Part shown: positions 34,458-46,042 of the stretch, one piece after another
Layout: every line of letters starts with the position of its first letter
How positions within the stretch are numbered: the first letter of the stretch is position 1
NCBI GenBank assembly: GCA_944388385.1
Contig: CALXIO010000002.1
Coordinates: forward strand, 57,608 to 121,607
Origin: an uncultured Ruminiclostridium sp.
Lineage (GTDB): Bacteria; Bacillota; Clostridia; Oscillospirales; Ruminococcaceae
DNA: 64,000 nt
Direction: 5' to 3'
Notes under the pieces: model-generated
What the model saw: the letters and a program-made list of their open reading frames with translations, nothing else
Databases searched by the model: none
What the model was told of the DNA's origin: nothing
Translations under genes and position numbers: made by a program

Positions 34458-34842
34458 TTCCGTAAACCTCGATTATCTTTTTCAATATCTCTACATCCGC
34501 CGGGCAGAATTCATAATTCGGAATTCCACTCGGTGCAATCCATTTTATATCTTTATGTTCAAATTTTTGCGGTACGCCTTCAATGATAACTGCATTGAAC
34601 AAGGTTAGATGCACTGTCAAATCCGGGTATTCATGAACAACATCCATAAATACATCACCAATAGAAAGCGTCACGGCAAGTTCTTCTTGGCATTCGCGGA
34701 TAAGCGCCTGTTCTTTCGTCTCGCCTGGTTCCACTTTGCCACCGACGAATTCCCACAAAAGGCCTCTGGCTTTATGCGCCGGACGTTGGCAAATCATAAA
34801 TTTATCTTTATCCCATATCAGGGCTGCCACTACTTCTGTCAT
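34435..34842 (-). CDS. MutT-like Nudix hydrolase
   Basis: 135 residues from the ATG that overlaps the helicase stop (TAATG). Nudix box GGKVEPGETKEQALIREC followed by EELAV, with the usual Gly after EEL replaced by Ala. It resembles 8-oxo-dGTP or dCTP pyrophosphohydrolases (QRPAHKARGLLWEFVGG). In this operon it may clean or deplete nucleotides; nucleotide-pool enzymes are common partners of DUF3427 helicases. The possible longer start upstream is antisense-free but lacks a ribosome site. Confidence 0.85.
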   Translation of the reverse strand: MTEVVAALIWDKDKFMICQRPAHKARGLLWEFVGGKVEPGETKEQALIRECQEELAVTLSIGDVFMDVVHEYPDLTVHLTLFNAVIIEGVPQKFEHKDIKWIAPSGIPNYEFCPADVEILKKIIEVYGNGQGTDT

Positions 34843-37800
34843 TATCCAACCACCAATTTGTTTGTTTTCTTCAGGTATTTTGCCGGAATGGGAGCATCTA
34901 ATCTCCATGTAATGTTCATCGGTCTTGAACCATTATGCGAAACATAATTTGCAGTGCCAAGATAAGTGTACGGTGCAGTATTGCCGTAAACATCATTCTT
35001 AAATTCGCGCACAAACAAGAGAACCTTGCTGCCGTTTTTGCAATGATTGATATACCGCTGACCGACTTTACCTTCTGCATTAGTCGTGCTTTGACTTTGC
35101 CAATGGAATAGTGTTTCGTTGATGGAATAATCTTGATACATGGTCGTCGGCGAGTAGTCTTTATCCGACTTGTTCAATGTGATAAAGAACACATCAATTT
35201 TCTTGTCGGGCAACCATTTTACACCTTCGCGAACCGTGCTTGGCTTCATAAAATCCATTGCAACAAGCAGTTGATCGCGCGTATAGGTACAATGCAGATC
35301 CAGCGGACAATCAAATCCGAGGCTGACAGGCTCATCAATAAAATCAATGTGATTGTAGTTATATTTGAGCAATGCAATCAGCTCAGAAAGCATTATCGGG
35401 CTATTTAAAAGAGCCCGGAAATTTTCGAATACTTCATCCGCGTTCCAATCCTCAATCACTTTTCCCCACATTGTAATATAGAACATCTGAAGCATACGCT
35501 TTTCTATATCCGAAAGTTTTGTAAGGTCGAAATGATCGATATTTTCCAAAACACGCAGCATAAACACAATCCATCGTCTTGAATCCGCCAACGCAAAACG
35601 GCTGAGTGCTTTTGACATTACCTCTTCCATCGGTTCCTCAAAATTATGAATTATATCTGCACGTGCGCACAGACGAGAAAAGGAAGCAAATTTATAGATT
35701 GAGCGAGGATCCAAGCGATAGTGATCAAGAAAATTTTCGAGGGTAAGTTTTAGGCCGGTATCTTCTTCAAAGGTTGCTATACGTGCAACAAGACCGGCGC
35801 TGTTCCCATAAGATGCGCGAATGTTATCAAGAATATATCTTGCTGCCTTCTTTTCAAGCTGAATATAGCATCCCTTTGGGAGTGAAATAAACCCATCCTT
35901 AATTTCACGTGTTACGCCTCGTGTGGTGTTGGAAAGTAGAGCTGCAAACTTATCTTCAAAATTATACTTTTTATTTGCTTGCCCAATAAAATCAAGCACG
36001 GTTAAGCATTCTTTATCTTCAGATAAACGCAGACCACGGCCAAGTTGCTGTAAAAACACTGTCAAAGATTCTGTTGGACGCAAGAATAGAACCGTGTTGA
36101 CTTCAGGGATGTCCACACCTTCGTTGTAGATATCAACGACGAAGATAAACCGCACTTCACCTTTTACAAGTCTATTTTTTGCCGCTTTTCTTTCTTCGTC
36201 CGGCGAATGTCCGGTCAGGAACATCGACGGAATTCCGCGGGCATTAAAATAATTGGACATAAATTCTGCGTGTTCAACCGTTACGCAAAATCCAAGCCCC
36301 TTTACATCATCAATATCGGTAACATATTTGAGCAATGAAGAAACCACCAAGTCGGCACGACGATTTGCCATCATGCCGCTGAGTGTATAAATTCGCGAAA
36401 GTTCGCCTTTATCATAACCTCCGGCTGCCCATTTTAAGTGATCCAGATCAACCGTATCAGTTACACCGAAATATTGGAACGGGCACAGGAGCTTACGGTC
36501 AATAGCTTCAGGCAAACGAATTTCGGCGGCAATACGATTATTGAAATACGGCAAAATACTCTTGCCATCCATACGTTCAGGAGTTGCCGTCAAACCGAGA
36601 AGAATCTGCGGATTATAATAGGATAAGAGCTTTTGATATGTAGGCGCGGCGGCGTGGTGGAACTCGTCTACAATAATATAATCATAAAAATCTGACGTTG
36701 TTTTTTCGGTAAAGCTCTGCGAGTTGAAGGTTTGAATGGATATAAAAAGATTGTCTATGCTTTCCGGTTTATAGCTGCCTACAAACATTTCGCCAAAGTT
36801 TGCATCTTTCAGTACTGCACGAAAGGTGTACATACTTTGTTTCAGGATTTCTTCACGATGCGCCACAAACAAAAGTCGGCAAGGCTTATCCGGGTTTTGC
36901 TTGCGGAAGCGCTTGTAATCGAGCGCAGAAATCACTGTCTTTCCTGTACCGGTGGCGGCAACAACAAGGTTTCGATTATAACCACGAACCTTGCGCTCTG
37001 CTTCCAGCTTATCAAGAATTTCTTGCTGATAGGCATATGGCGCAATATCCATTGTATAAACTTCGGCATTATTACTGTCAAAGTATTTTTCAGCCTTTAG
37101 CGCACGGGCTAAACGCACCTTTTGCTCCTCGTTGTAATATTCAAATTCATTGGAATTCCAATAGCTTTCAAAGGTAGCTTCGATTTTGTCAATCGTTTCC
37201 GGCTGGTCCTTCTTTGTGACCTTTACGTTCCATTCAAGGCCGCTGGAAATGGCAGCATTAGATAGATTCGACGAACCAACATACGCCGTAGTAAAACCGG
37301 TATCCCGATAGAAAACATACGTTTTCGCATGAAGTCGGGTGCGTTTGGTGTCATAACTCACCTTGATTTTTGTGTTAGGAAGTTTGCGGAGTTCTTCGAT
37401 TGCCTTTACATCGGTCGCTCCCATATAAGAGGTTGTAATAATGCGGAGTTCACCGCCGTTTTGTGTAAAGGTTGTAAGCTCATCCATTATTAAGCGCAGT
37501 CCGCTCCATTTAATGAAGGATACCAGCATATCAATACGGTTACAGGATATAATTTCCTTCTTGAGCTCGGTAAACATCTGCGGCTCGTGGATTGCACCAG
37601 TAAATAGCGAGCTTTGCGCAATAGATGTTTCAGGACGAATAATCGCTGCCTTTTCATCAAGCGCAAGAATATTGTTCTTTCTGTCAAAGAGAGCAAGAAG
37701 TTGTTCGGCCCGTTCTGCAACCGTCATTTCATCAAGCCCATCTTCTTTTGTTTCGTTGATAATTGTAGAAATAATGCGGTTTGCAAGCGCCACTTGCGAG

Positions 37801-37988
37801 TTCACATCTCCGCCTTTATCAGCAACGTTATCAAGCCCTTTTTCTACAACTTCAGCAATATATTTTGCAAGCACTTTGGACGCCTCAGCACTATCAATAG
37901 GCGCAGTAGTAGAAAGCTTGTCCGTTGTGGAAAGCTCTGTTTCTAATCCCTTATTGATAATTTGCTCATACAGTCCATCATGTAACAT
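34842..37988 (-). CDS. PLD-nuclease / SF2 helicase / DUF3427 protein
   Basis: 1048 residues from ATG 37988. N-terminal helical part (1-120); phospholipase-D-type nuclease domain (about 125-290) with the HxK motif RLHAKTYVF and GSSNLSNAA; SF2 helicase core (about 300-700) with Walker A AATGTGKT, DEFHH in place of DEAH, SAT-like LGLTATPER, and GRGLRLSEDK (motif VI); C-terminal DUF3427 (about 750-1045). Such fusions cut and unwind DNA and are widespread in defence islands. Co-translated with the XRE gene upstream and the Nudix gene downstream. Uncertain point: the alternative TTG 38018. Confidence 0.9.
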   Translation of the reverse strand: MLHDGLYEQIINKGLETELSTTDKLSTTAPIDSAEASKVLAKYIAEVVEKGLDNVADKGGDVNSQVALANRIISTIINETKEDGLDEMTVAERAEQLLALFDRKNNILALDEKAAIIRPETSIAQSSLFTGAIHEPQMFTELKKEIISCNRIDMLVSFIKWSGLRLIMDELTTFTQNGGELRIITTSYMGATDVKAIEELRKLPNTKIKVSYDTKRTRLHAKTYVFYRDTGFTTAYVGSSNLSNAAISSGLEWNVKVTKKDQPETIDKIEATFESYWNSNEFEYYNEEQKVRLARALKAEKYFDSNNAEVYTMDIAPYAYQQEILDKLEAERKVRGYNRNLVVAATGTGKTVISALDYKRFRKQNPDKPCRLLFVAHREEILKQSMYTFRAVLKDANFGEMFVGSYKPESIDNLFISIQTFNSQSFTEKTTSDFYDYIIVDEFHHAAAPTYQKLLSYYNPQILLGLTATPERMDGKSILPYFNNRIAAEIRLPEAIDRKLLCPFQYFGVTDTVDLDHLKWAAGGYDKGELSRIYTLSGMMANRRADLVVSSLLKYVTDIDDVKGLGFCVTVEHAEFMSNYFNARGIPSMFLTGHSPDEERKAAKNRLVKGEVRFIFVVDIYNEGVDIPEVNTVLFLRPTESLTVFLQQLGRGLRLSEDKECLTVLDFIGQANKKYNFEDKFAALLSNTTRGVTREIKDGFISLPKGCYIQLEKKAARYILDNIRASYGNSAGLVARIATFEEDTGLKLTLENFLDHYRLDPRSIYKFASFSRLCARADIIHNFEEPMEEVMSKALSRFALADSRRWIVFMLRVLENIDHFDLTKLSDIEKRMLQMFYITMWGKVIEDWNADEVFENFRALLNSPIMLSELIALLKYNYNHIDFIDEPVSLGFDCPLDLHCTYTRDQLLVAMDFMKPSTVREGVKWLPDKKIDVFFITLNKSDKDYSPTTMYQDYSINETLFHWQSQSTTNAEGKVGQRYINHCKNGSKVLLFVREFKNDVYGNTAPYTYLGTANYVSHNGSRPMNITWRLDAPIPAKYLKKTNKLVVG

Positions 37989-38007
37989 ATTATAAAATGC
38001 CTTTCTT

Positions 38008-38229
38008 TTATTTTTCAATTATCTCCACTATATCATCCATAGTGCAACCAAGGGCTGAGCATATCTTTACAAGAACCTCACTGCTGACAACGGCACCGTC
38101 TTTGCCCATTTTGGTGATGGTGGCGATGCTGATGCCGGCTTTTTCGGCAAGTTCTTTCTTTTTCATATCGCGGTCGATTAAAAGCTTGAATAATTTTTTA
38201 TAGCTTGCGGCCATTGCATTACACCTCAT
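38008..38229 (-). CDS. XRE/Cro-family regulator, head of the defence operon
   Basis: 73 residues: LFKLLIDRDMKKKELAEKAGISIATITKMGKDGAVVSSEVLVKICSALGCTMDDIVEI, a single HTH_3 domain. It ends 20 bases before the helicase ATG. Probably represses the whole operon down to nurA; its own promoter region 38230-38300 is AT-rich, with CTATAACTATCT repeats. Confidence 0.85.
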   Translation of the reverse strand: MRCNAMAASYKKLFKLLIDRDMKKKELAEKAGISIATITKMGKDGAVVSSEVLVKICSALGCTMDDIVEIIEK

Positions 38230-38518
38230 AGATAGTTATAGTTAGTACATTGTATCATTGAAAATCATTATACCACACTCCACACCAAATATCAACAACT
38301 TTCGGCAGATAAATACTGCGATTTCAGCATTTATCAACTTTTTATTGCAAGTTTTCTATTCCCTCTTTGCTTTTCCGTAATCCCTTTTTCTTTGTCTACT
38401 GCGGTGCAAATTTTGACTGCAATTATTTTTATAAATACAGATGCTTAAGTTGCCGCATAAACAAAAATCGCTCCCAAGAATTGATCTTGGGAGCAATTTT
38501 TCACACAGTGTTTATTTA
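38230..38518. other. Gene-free gap with dispersed motif and terminator
   Basis: It holds the operon's promoter area, one copy of the motif TTTTTCTTTGTCTACTGC (about 38386) and a bidirectional terminator GCTCCCAAGA/CTTGGGAGC at 38470-38494. Confidence 0.6.
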
Positions 38519-38683
38519 TCAATCTTCTTCATTCCGGCGGCGTTCTTCTTCGGCTTCCTCCTCTTCACGGCGATACTCACTGTCGTCCCAGTTATACACA
38601 TATTCGCCTTGGTCGATGCTGAAACCGTCTCTTTCGATATTTTCATATTCGCCGGAATCATAGTTGAAACAATACTTCGACAT
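38519..38683 (-). CDS. Small acidic protein, unknown
   Basis: 54 residues from ATG 38683 with GGGAGG five bases upstream: an aromatic-acidic first part (SKYCFNYDSGEYENIERD) and a very charged tail of Glu and Arg (REEEEAEEERRRNEED). It begins 14 bases after the HNH gene's stop and ends before a terminator, so the two form an operon. It could be a DNA mimic or inhibitor of its HNH neighbour, but that is a guess. Confidence 0.5.
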   Translation of the reverse strand: MSKYCFNYDSGEYENIERDGFSIDQGEYVYNWDDSEYRREEEEAEEERRRNEED

Positions 38684-38696
38684 ACGATCCTCCCAT

Positions 38697-39008
38697 TTAC
38701 AGCTTGATGATCTCGTAATCCGTGCGTGTGCCCTTTATGCGATCTGCGCGAAACAGCTGGCTGTTTGTTTTCCTATGCGGGAATTTATCCGCTTTTTCTG
38801 CGTTGGTGTCACGATGGCAAATGACGATATTTCCTGCAACATCACTGCCGCCGAGCGACAGCGGACGGATGTGGTCAAGTGTCGGATGATAGGCGCTGTG
38901 CGGATCTCCACAGGCGGACTTCCGCATTTCGCGACCGGCATAGTCGAAAACGGTTTCACGGTTCCCGAAAACCTTGTTCCATACTTTGACCGTTTTGTAC
39001 TTTGACAT
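38697..39008 (-). CDS. HNH endonuclease-like protein
   Basis: 103 residues from ATG 39008 behind AGGAGG. HNH-like core LDHIRPLSLGGSDVAGNIVICHRDTNAEKADKFP: DH, then N, then N/D, with the spacing of HNH nucleases; VWNKVFGNRETVFDYAGREM precedes it. The 219-residue protein at 41296 shares this pattern. Nuclease activity is likely but the final His is not clear. Paired with the small acidic protein. Confidence 0.75.
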   Translation of the reverse strand: MSKYKTVKVWNKVFGNRETVFDYAGREMRKSACGDPHSAYHPTLDHIRPLSLGGSDVAGNIVICHRDTNAEKADKFPHRKTNSQLFRADRIKGTRTDYEIIKL

Positions 39009-39132
39009 TTTGATGTCCTCCTTTATAAGTGATATACACATTATCGCACATAAAAGAGGAGCGCACTATGAACCGTCGGTTCAAAAAACAGCATCCCTGT
39101 GGGCCCGTTCACCCGTAGGGACGCTGTTTTTT

Positions 39133-39327
39133 TCAAAGACTCTCGGCAATTTTTTGAAACAGCAAAAGTCTTTTGGCCGACGGCGTTCTTTGACCGGAGC
39201 AATAATAGGCGACCGAGCGGGGCGTAACACCTAAACGCGTCGCCCACTCTTCCTGCGAAAGACCCGATTTGTCCACTATGCTCCGAAAATAGTCTGCCAT
39301 CTCATAATCGATTTTTCGATTACTCAT
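39133..39327 (-). CDS. XRE-type HTH protein
   Basis: 64 residues from ATG 39327 with AGGAGG 8 bases upstream. HTH: SGLSQEEWATRLGVTPRSVAYYCSGQRTPSAKRLLLFQKIAESL. Nothing else in the protein. It lies between the DUF4238 gene and the HNH gene on the same strand. A hairpin GGGACGCTG/CAGCATCCC at 39089-39124 follows as terminator. Confidence 0.8.
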   Translation of the reverse strand: MSNRKIDYEMADYFRSIVDKSGLSQEEWATRLGVTPRSVAYYCSGQRTPSAKRLLLFQKIAESL

Positions 39328-39414
39328 ATTCGCAAACCTCCTTTGCATAGACAACGCACTGCTCCGAAGGTTTTTTAAATATGTAATATCAGTATAGCCT
39401 ATTTCCTGAAAAAA

Positions 39415-40593
39415 TCAATAGGGAAAAATCAATTTGCAGGAATATCGCTTTTCGATAATTCTGTAAAGTGGTGTATAATCTACTCGCGGCGTATACGGCG
39501 GATCGTTAAGCAGTTTATACTTGATTATACTGCCGAATGCACTGTCGAGTGAGGAAAAGCCCAGATATTCGTTGATCCTGTCCATAAAAAGCGCATTACA
39601 ATACTGTATTTCATCGGAAGCTAGTTTCTTTATATCATAAATGTATTGATCGTTTTCCGAATAAACGCCGCTGTTTTGTTCACCTTTCGTTGCCTCATAA
39701 TAATTGTGGTTTGGCTCAAAAAGACTTTCGTTGGGGATCACCGTCAGCTCCGTCAAAGGCACACACGACAACCCGGATTTCATTCCTGCATATCTGAATT
39801 TATAGAACGGATTGATGAGCACGATCATTCTCTTAGCCGAAATCGGAAACATCATGAAGTTTTCACTGAAATGTATGAGCGACTTTATTAACCTTGCAAT
39901 TACATCTTTTTCTTCATCGTTTGTCGTGCGGTTTAATATGTCTGTCAGCCACGAGAGCCTTTTATCATTATGTCTTGTGATGCCGTCCCAGTTTTTTTCG
40001 TTTTCCGATGTCATACCGATATCGGTAATGACAAATTCATTCCCGCTTTCCGGCGCATCCCAGAAGGCAATATATCCGCTGTTAACAATGTTTGCCCAAC
40101 GGTATGCCGGATAGGTTTTATTGGAATTTTGCAGAATAGATGCAGGTGTACCGTCGGAATCCAAAACAGTATTAACGGTCCGCATCCAATATTCATACGG
40201 CGTTTCGCCTTCGATACGGCGTTCTTTAAAGTCGGGAGCAAAAGAATTCTTCATTTGCCGTTCCTTTTGCAGCCATTCTTCATTTTGCATAGTCCGCAAT
40301 TCTGAAACTAGCAGAAATTTTTTGACCTGTAATAGCTGCATACGGTTCAGAGAAACCGTATGGTCGGCTTTTAGCAGTATATTGGCAAGCAGGTTGCCGA
40401 ATTGCGATTCGACTTTTGTATTCAGTGCTCTTTCAGTGTTGAGGTCATAAAGAGCGTTTTGCGCAAAGGCATGCTCGGGGGCAATATTCTCGCGCAGCTC
40501 GCCGGTTTTTATGTTGTATGTACAAAGCCTATTACTGAATTTCCGCAAAACCAACCGCGGAACATAATGACTGGAAAAACTGCCGTTTGGCAT
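39415..40593 (-). CDS. DUF4238 protein
   Basis: 392 residues. The N-terminus SSHYVPRLVLRKFSN is the DUF4238 signature (HYVPxxxLRxF), followed by VESQFGNLLANIL and FLLVSELRTMQNEEW, and later FVITDIGMT and MMFPISAKRMIVLINP, typical of the family. DUF4238 proteins often sit in defence islands and have been suggested to be nuclease-like effectors; activity is not established. Single gene, with no partner beyond the XRE protein. Length is normal. Confidence 0.8.
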   Translation of the reverse strand: MPNGSFSSHYVPRLVLRKFSNRLCTYNIKTGELRENIAPEHAFAQNALYDLNTERALNTKVESQFGNLLANILLKADHTVSLNRMQLLQVKKFLLVSELRTMQNEEWLQKERQMKNSFAPDFKERRIEGETPYEYWMRTVNTVLDSDGTPASILQNSNKTYPAYRWANIVNSGYIAFWDAPESGNEFVITDIGMTSENEKNWDGITRHNDKRLSWLTDILNRTTNDEEKDVIARLIKSLIHFSENFMMFPISAKRMIVLINPFYKFRYAGMKSGLSCVPLTELTVIPNESLFEPNHNYYEATKGEQNSGVYSENDQYIYDIKKLASDEIQYCNALFMDRINEYLGFSSLDSAFGSIIKYKLLNDPPYTPRVDYTPLYRIIEKRYSCKLIFPY

Positions 40594-40923
40594 AAACTTC
40601 CCTCCAAAACGGTTTTATTGATAATATAATACACCATATTTGGTTGCTGCGCAACCGGCAGCTAATAGTCTGCACAAAATTAACTTGAACAGGCTGTTGT
40701 TCAGAGTTATAATAATCGAACAGCAAGCAATTGCTCCTCGCGTAAATGCGGGAGGCGAGGCGGGCATATGATTCCACGGAAATCCCTGCTGACCACATAA
40801 CAGACCACCTACCGTTTCGGAGCATTCGGAAACAGTGGACTGGGGAGCGCCGAAGAGCGCGGTTTTCCGAGCGGAAAGGGGCGGAAAAAGCTATTTTTAG
40901 CGGAAATTGCCTTCATAGGTCCG
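40594..40923. other. Right end of the element, no gene
   Basis: About 330 bases. GTTGCTGCGCAAC palindrome near 40643, AACAGCCTGTTGTT-like inverted repeat near 40690, and GACCAC repeats (about 40790-40806) similar to those left of attL. One plus-strand frame reads IPADHITDHLPF, like an integrase tail, so this may be an integrase remnant or attP arm. Confidence 0.4.
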
Positions 40924-40968
40924 TTTGGGATGCGGAGGCCGCGAGTTTGAGCCTCGCCACTCCGACCA
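40924..40968 (+). repeat. attR core of the island (45 bp)
   Basis: Identical to 22159-22203. It is the displaced 3' half of tRNA-Pro, from anticodon loop to CCA, lacking any 5' half. Confidence 0.92.
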
Positions 40969-40973
40969 CCTTT

Positions 40974-41003
40974 CCTCTGAAACCAAACGGTTTCAGAGGA
41001 TTT
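40974..41003 (+). terminator. Original tRNA-Pro terminator, now beyond attR
   Basis: CCTCTGAAACC pairs perfectly with GGTTTCAGAGG, then ATTTTT. The gap 41004-41295 has no gene: one dispersed-motif copy (about 41019) and an AT-rich leader for the HNH gene. Confidence 0.85.
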
Positions 41004-41295
41004 TTAATGCCTTTAAGCCTTTTCTTTGTCTACTGCATCCCAAATTTTGAGCATTCAATCTGTTGTGGCATTCACAGCATATACTTTCTTGGTTATAACA
41101 TAAGTAAGCAAATCTAAATACTTTTTGCATTAGTAAAAAGATTATCGACAAATCCTTAGTTAAGCTGTTATAAGGATTGCCCTTTGAGGTTTCAGCAATA
41201 GGTTGCCCTATGTGTCGTTCAGAGTATTTGCTTAATAAAAAAGGAGGTCAAATACGGATTATACTTCTTAACTACTTTAGAAAGAGGTATATTTA

Positions 41296-43655
<2,360 letters not shown>

Positions 43656-43787
43656 CCGGATTTCTCCAAACTATGCCAATATTTTTCCAAGGAATAAAAT
43701 CCCTTAGTGAGACACCCTTTAGGGGGAATTTTTTTGTTGCAAAGGGTTTACCTTCACCCTTTCGCCTTTGGATTTTATTTGCTTTAA

Positions 43788-44213
43788 TCATATTAAAATC
43801 CCGTTACAATGATCAATTTCGTGCTGGATAATTTGGGCGGTAAAGCCGGTGTAGGTTTTGATGCGGGGTTTTAAATCCGTGGTCTGATATTTTACCTTGA
43901 TAGATTTACAGCGGTTGCAGGGTCGGGGGCCGCCCAGAAGTGAAAGGCAGCCTTCCTCGGTGTTATATACGCCGGATTGCTTTATTATCTCAGGATTTAA
44001 CATAACGGTGTAGCAGGGCTTCTTTTCGCTTTCGTCAAGGAATGCTATAATATTTTTTCTGACACCTATCATATTAGCCGCCATTCCTACACAGCTTTCC
44101 TTATTTGCTATAAGTGTATCCAGAAGATCATTTGCTGTCTGTAAATCTTCCTTTGTGGCCGGGGCTGATTTTCCCGACAGGAAAATAGGATCGTGTATAA
44201 GCTCCTTTACCAT
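43788..44213 (-). CDS. def: Peptide deformylase family protein (chromosomal copy)
   Basis: 141 residues. Motif III QHEIDH and motif II EGCLS are intact; motif I reads GMAANM with Met for the catalytic Gln. It would remove the formyl group from new proteins if active. No fmt, the usual partner, is nearby; the gene lies 22 bases after the ABC exporter gene on the same strand. Nearly the same protein is encoded in the island at 34032. Confidence 0.85.
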   Translation of the reverse strand: MVKELIHDPIFLSGKSAPATKEDLQTANDLLDTLIANKESCVGMAANMIGVRKNIIAFLDESEKKPCYTVMLNPEIIKQSGVYNTEEGCLSLLGGPRPCNRCKSIKVKYQTTDLKPRIKTYTGFTAQIIQHEIDHCNGILI

Positions 44214-44235
44214 TTTTGCCTCCTGCTTTCAATTT

Positions 44236-45954
44236 TTAAGATATTTCACGGAATTGCTGTTTATAAAGCTGTGCGTATGTACCGTTTAAGGCAAGCAATT
44301 CCTCGTGTGTTCCCTGCTCTGTTATTTCACCGTTATCCACAACGGCAATTTCATCAGCATTTTTAATAGTGGATAATCTGTGGGCAACCACTATTGTAGT
44401 TCTGCCTATGCTAAGCTCATCAAGTGCCTTTTGTATCTGTATTTCTGTGGCATTATCAAGAGCACTTGTGGCCTCATCGAGAATAAGTATAGGGGGATTT
44501 TTTAAAAATACCCTTGCTATACAAAGTCTTTGCTTTTGTCCGCCGGAAAGTCTTACACCCCGTTCGCCGATAACTGTATCGTAGCCATTTTCAAGGGACA
44601 TTATATATTCATGGATATTTGCCATTTTAGCGGCGGTAATTACCTCCTCCTCGGTTGCATCCAGCTTACCGTAAAGGATATTATCCCTTATACTGGAATT
44701 AAATAAATATATATCCTGCTGAACTATACCTATATTTTCTCTTAAGGACTTCATGGTTATATTTTTAAGGGGGATATTGTCAATATATATTTCCCCGTCG
44801 GTTATCTTATAGAATGCCGGAATCAGATGACAAAGGGTGGTTTTACCTCCTCCGCTGGGTCCCACAAGTGCAAAGGTCTTTCCCTTTTCAATGGAAAAGC
44901 TGATATTTTTAAGTATCTCCTTACCCTCCGAATAGGTACTGCTTACATTTTTAAATTCAATATCGCCTTTAAGCCTTTGCACATCCTTAGCATCCTGGCT
45001 GTCCATTTCCGGCTTTGTGTTCATTATATCCACATAACGCTCAAATCCTGCAACACCGTTCTGGAATTGCTCCATAAAGCGAATAAGGGTATTAACAGGG
45101 CCCAAAAACAGGTTTATAGATATAATAAAGGTTGAGTAGTCTGCAAAGTTTATCATTCCTCCGTAAAGGAAAAGTCCACCGGAAATAAGCACAACCACAT
45201 TGAAAATATCGGTTATCATGGAGGTTACCGAATGGAACTGTCCCATGGCCTTGAAGGCATTCTTTCTTGCTCCCATAAACTGAGAATTTCCCTCTTCAAA
45301 CTTTTCTGTTTCCTTATCGGAATTATTAAATGCCTTTGTTACTCTGATTCCGGCAATACTGCTTTGCAGGTTAGCGTTGATTTTAGCTATTGCCGCCTGG
45401 CTTTCTCTGAAGGCGCTTCTCATTCTTTTGCGAAGTGTAAGGGAAACTATAACAAGTATAGGCACACAGGCAAATATAATAAGGGTGAGCCATATATTTA
45501 TAGTGGCAAGATAGGTAAAGGAAACTATAATAGTAATACCGGTAATAAGGAAGTTTTCGGGGCCATGGTGAGCAAGCTCTGCTATATCGTTTAAGTCGCT
45601 TGTCATACGGGACATTATCTGGCCTGTTTCGTTGTTGTCGTAAAAGCTGAAGGGAAGCTTTTCTAAGTGACGGAACATTTCGCTTCTCATTTGTCCCTGC
45701 ATATGAACACCCATCATATGACCCTTATACTGAATAAAATAATTAAGCAGCATACGGATAAAATATAACAGAAAAAGGGATGCGCCTGCTATTATTATCA
45801 TGGTGTACTGCTTATTCGGTATAAGATCATTAAGCATATATCGGGTAACAATGGGATATATAATACCAAGCAAGGCTACACTCAGTGAAGCCAGCATATC
45901 AAGTATCAGTATTTTCTTATGGGGCTTATAGTAGCTAAGAAATTTCTTAAACAT
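44236..45954 (-). CDS. ABC-type exporter (membrane and ATPase domains in one chain)
   Basis: 572 residues. Six membrane segments in the first 310 residues, then an ATPase with Walker A GPSGGGKTT near 362, Q-loop IGIVQQDIYLF, signature RLSGGQKQR, Walker B ILILDEATSALD and the H-loop AHRLS. MsbA/multidrug half-transporter class, acting as a homodimer (or with an unlinked partner). Substrate not predictable. Followed by the deformylase gene. Confidence 0.93.
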   Translation of the reverse strand: MFKKFLSYYKPHKKILILDMLASLSVALLGIIYPIVTRYMLNDLIPNKQYTMIIIAGASLFLLYFIRMLLNYFIQYKGHMMGVHMQGQMRSEMFRHLEKLPFSFYDNNETGQIMSRMTSDLNDIAELAHHGPENFLITGITIIVSFTYLATINIWLTLIIFACVPILVIVSLTLRKRMRSAFRESQAAIAKINANLQSSIAGIRVTKAFNNSDKETEKFEEGNSQFMGARKNAFKAMGQFHSVTSMITDIFNVVVLISGGLFLYGGMINFADYSTFIISINLFLGPVNTLIRFMEQFQNGVAGFERYVDIMNTKPEMDSQDAKDVQRLKGDIEFKNVSSTYSEGKEILKNISFSIEKGKTFALVGPSGGGKTTLCHLIPAFYKITDGEIYIDNIPLKNITMKSLRENIGIVQQDIYLFNSSIRDNILYGKLDATEEEVITAAKMANIHEYIMSLENGYDTVIGERGVRLSGGQKQRLCIARVFLKNPPILILDEATSALDNATEIQIQKALDELSIGRTTIVVAHRLSTIKNADEIAVVDNGEITEQGTHEELLALNGTYAQLYKQQFREIS

Positions 45955-46011
45955 ATCAATTCCTCCGATCTTTATTATTGTAACATAATTTAATTATTTT
46001 TTCAAATAAAA

Positions 46012-46042
46012 ATCGGAGGCTAAGCCTCCGATAATATCAGTT
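46012..46042 (-). terminator. Terminator of the LCP-cellulase transcript
   Basis: ATCGGAGGC/GCCTCCGAT with a three-base loop, followed on the minus strand by TTTTTATTTG. Confidence 0.85.

Larger units (their letters stand above)
22159..40968. mobile_element. 18.8-kb integrative element in tRNA-Pro
   Basis: Bounded by 45-bp direct repeats of the tRNA 3' half. It carries two tyrosine integrases, an excisionase-like HTH protein and a RepA-like HTH protein, then defence-type cargo: a retron, a PLD helicase-MutT-deformylase module, an AlbA_2-Dam-HerA-NurA module, HNH, XRE and DUF4238 genes. No relaxase, coupling protein or type IV secretion genes are seen, so it is integrative and at best mobilisable by other elements. 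Several base-composition steps suggest cargo from different donors. Confidence 0.88.
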
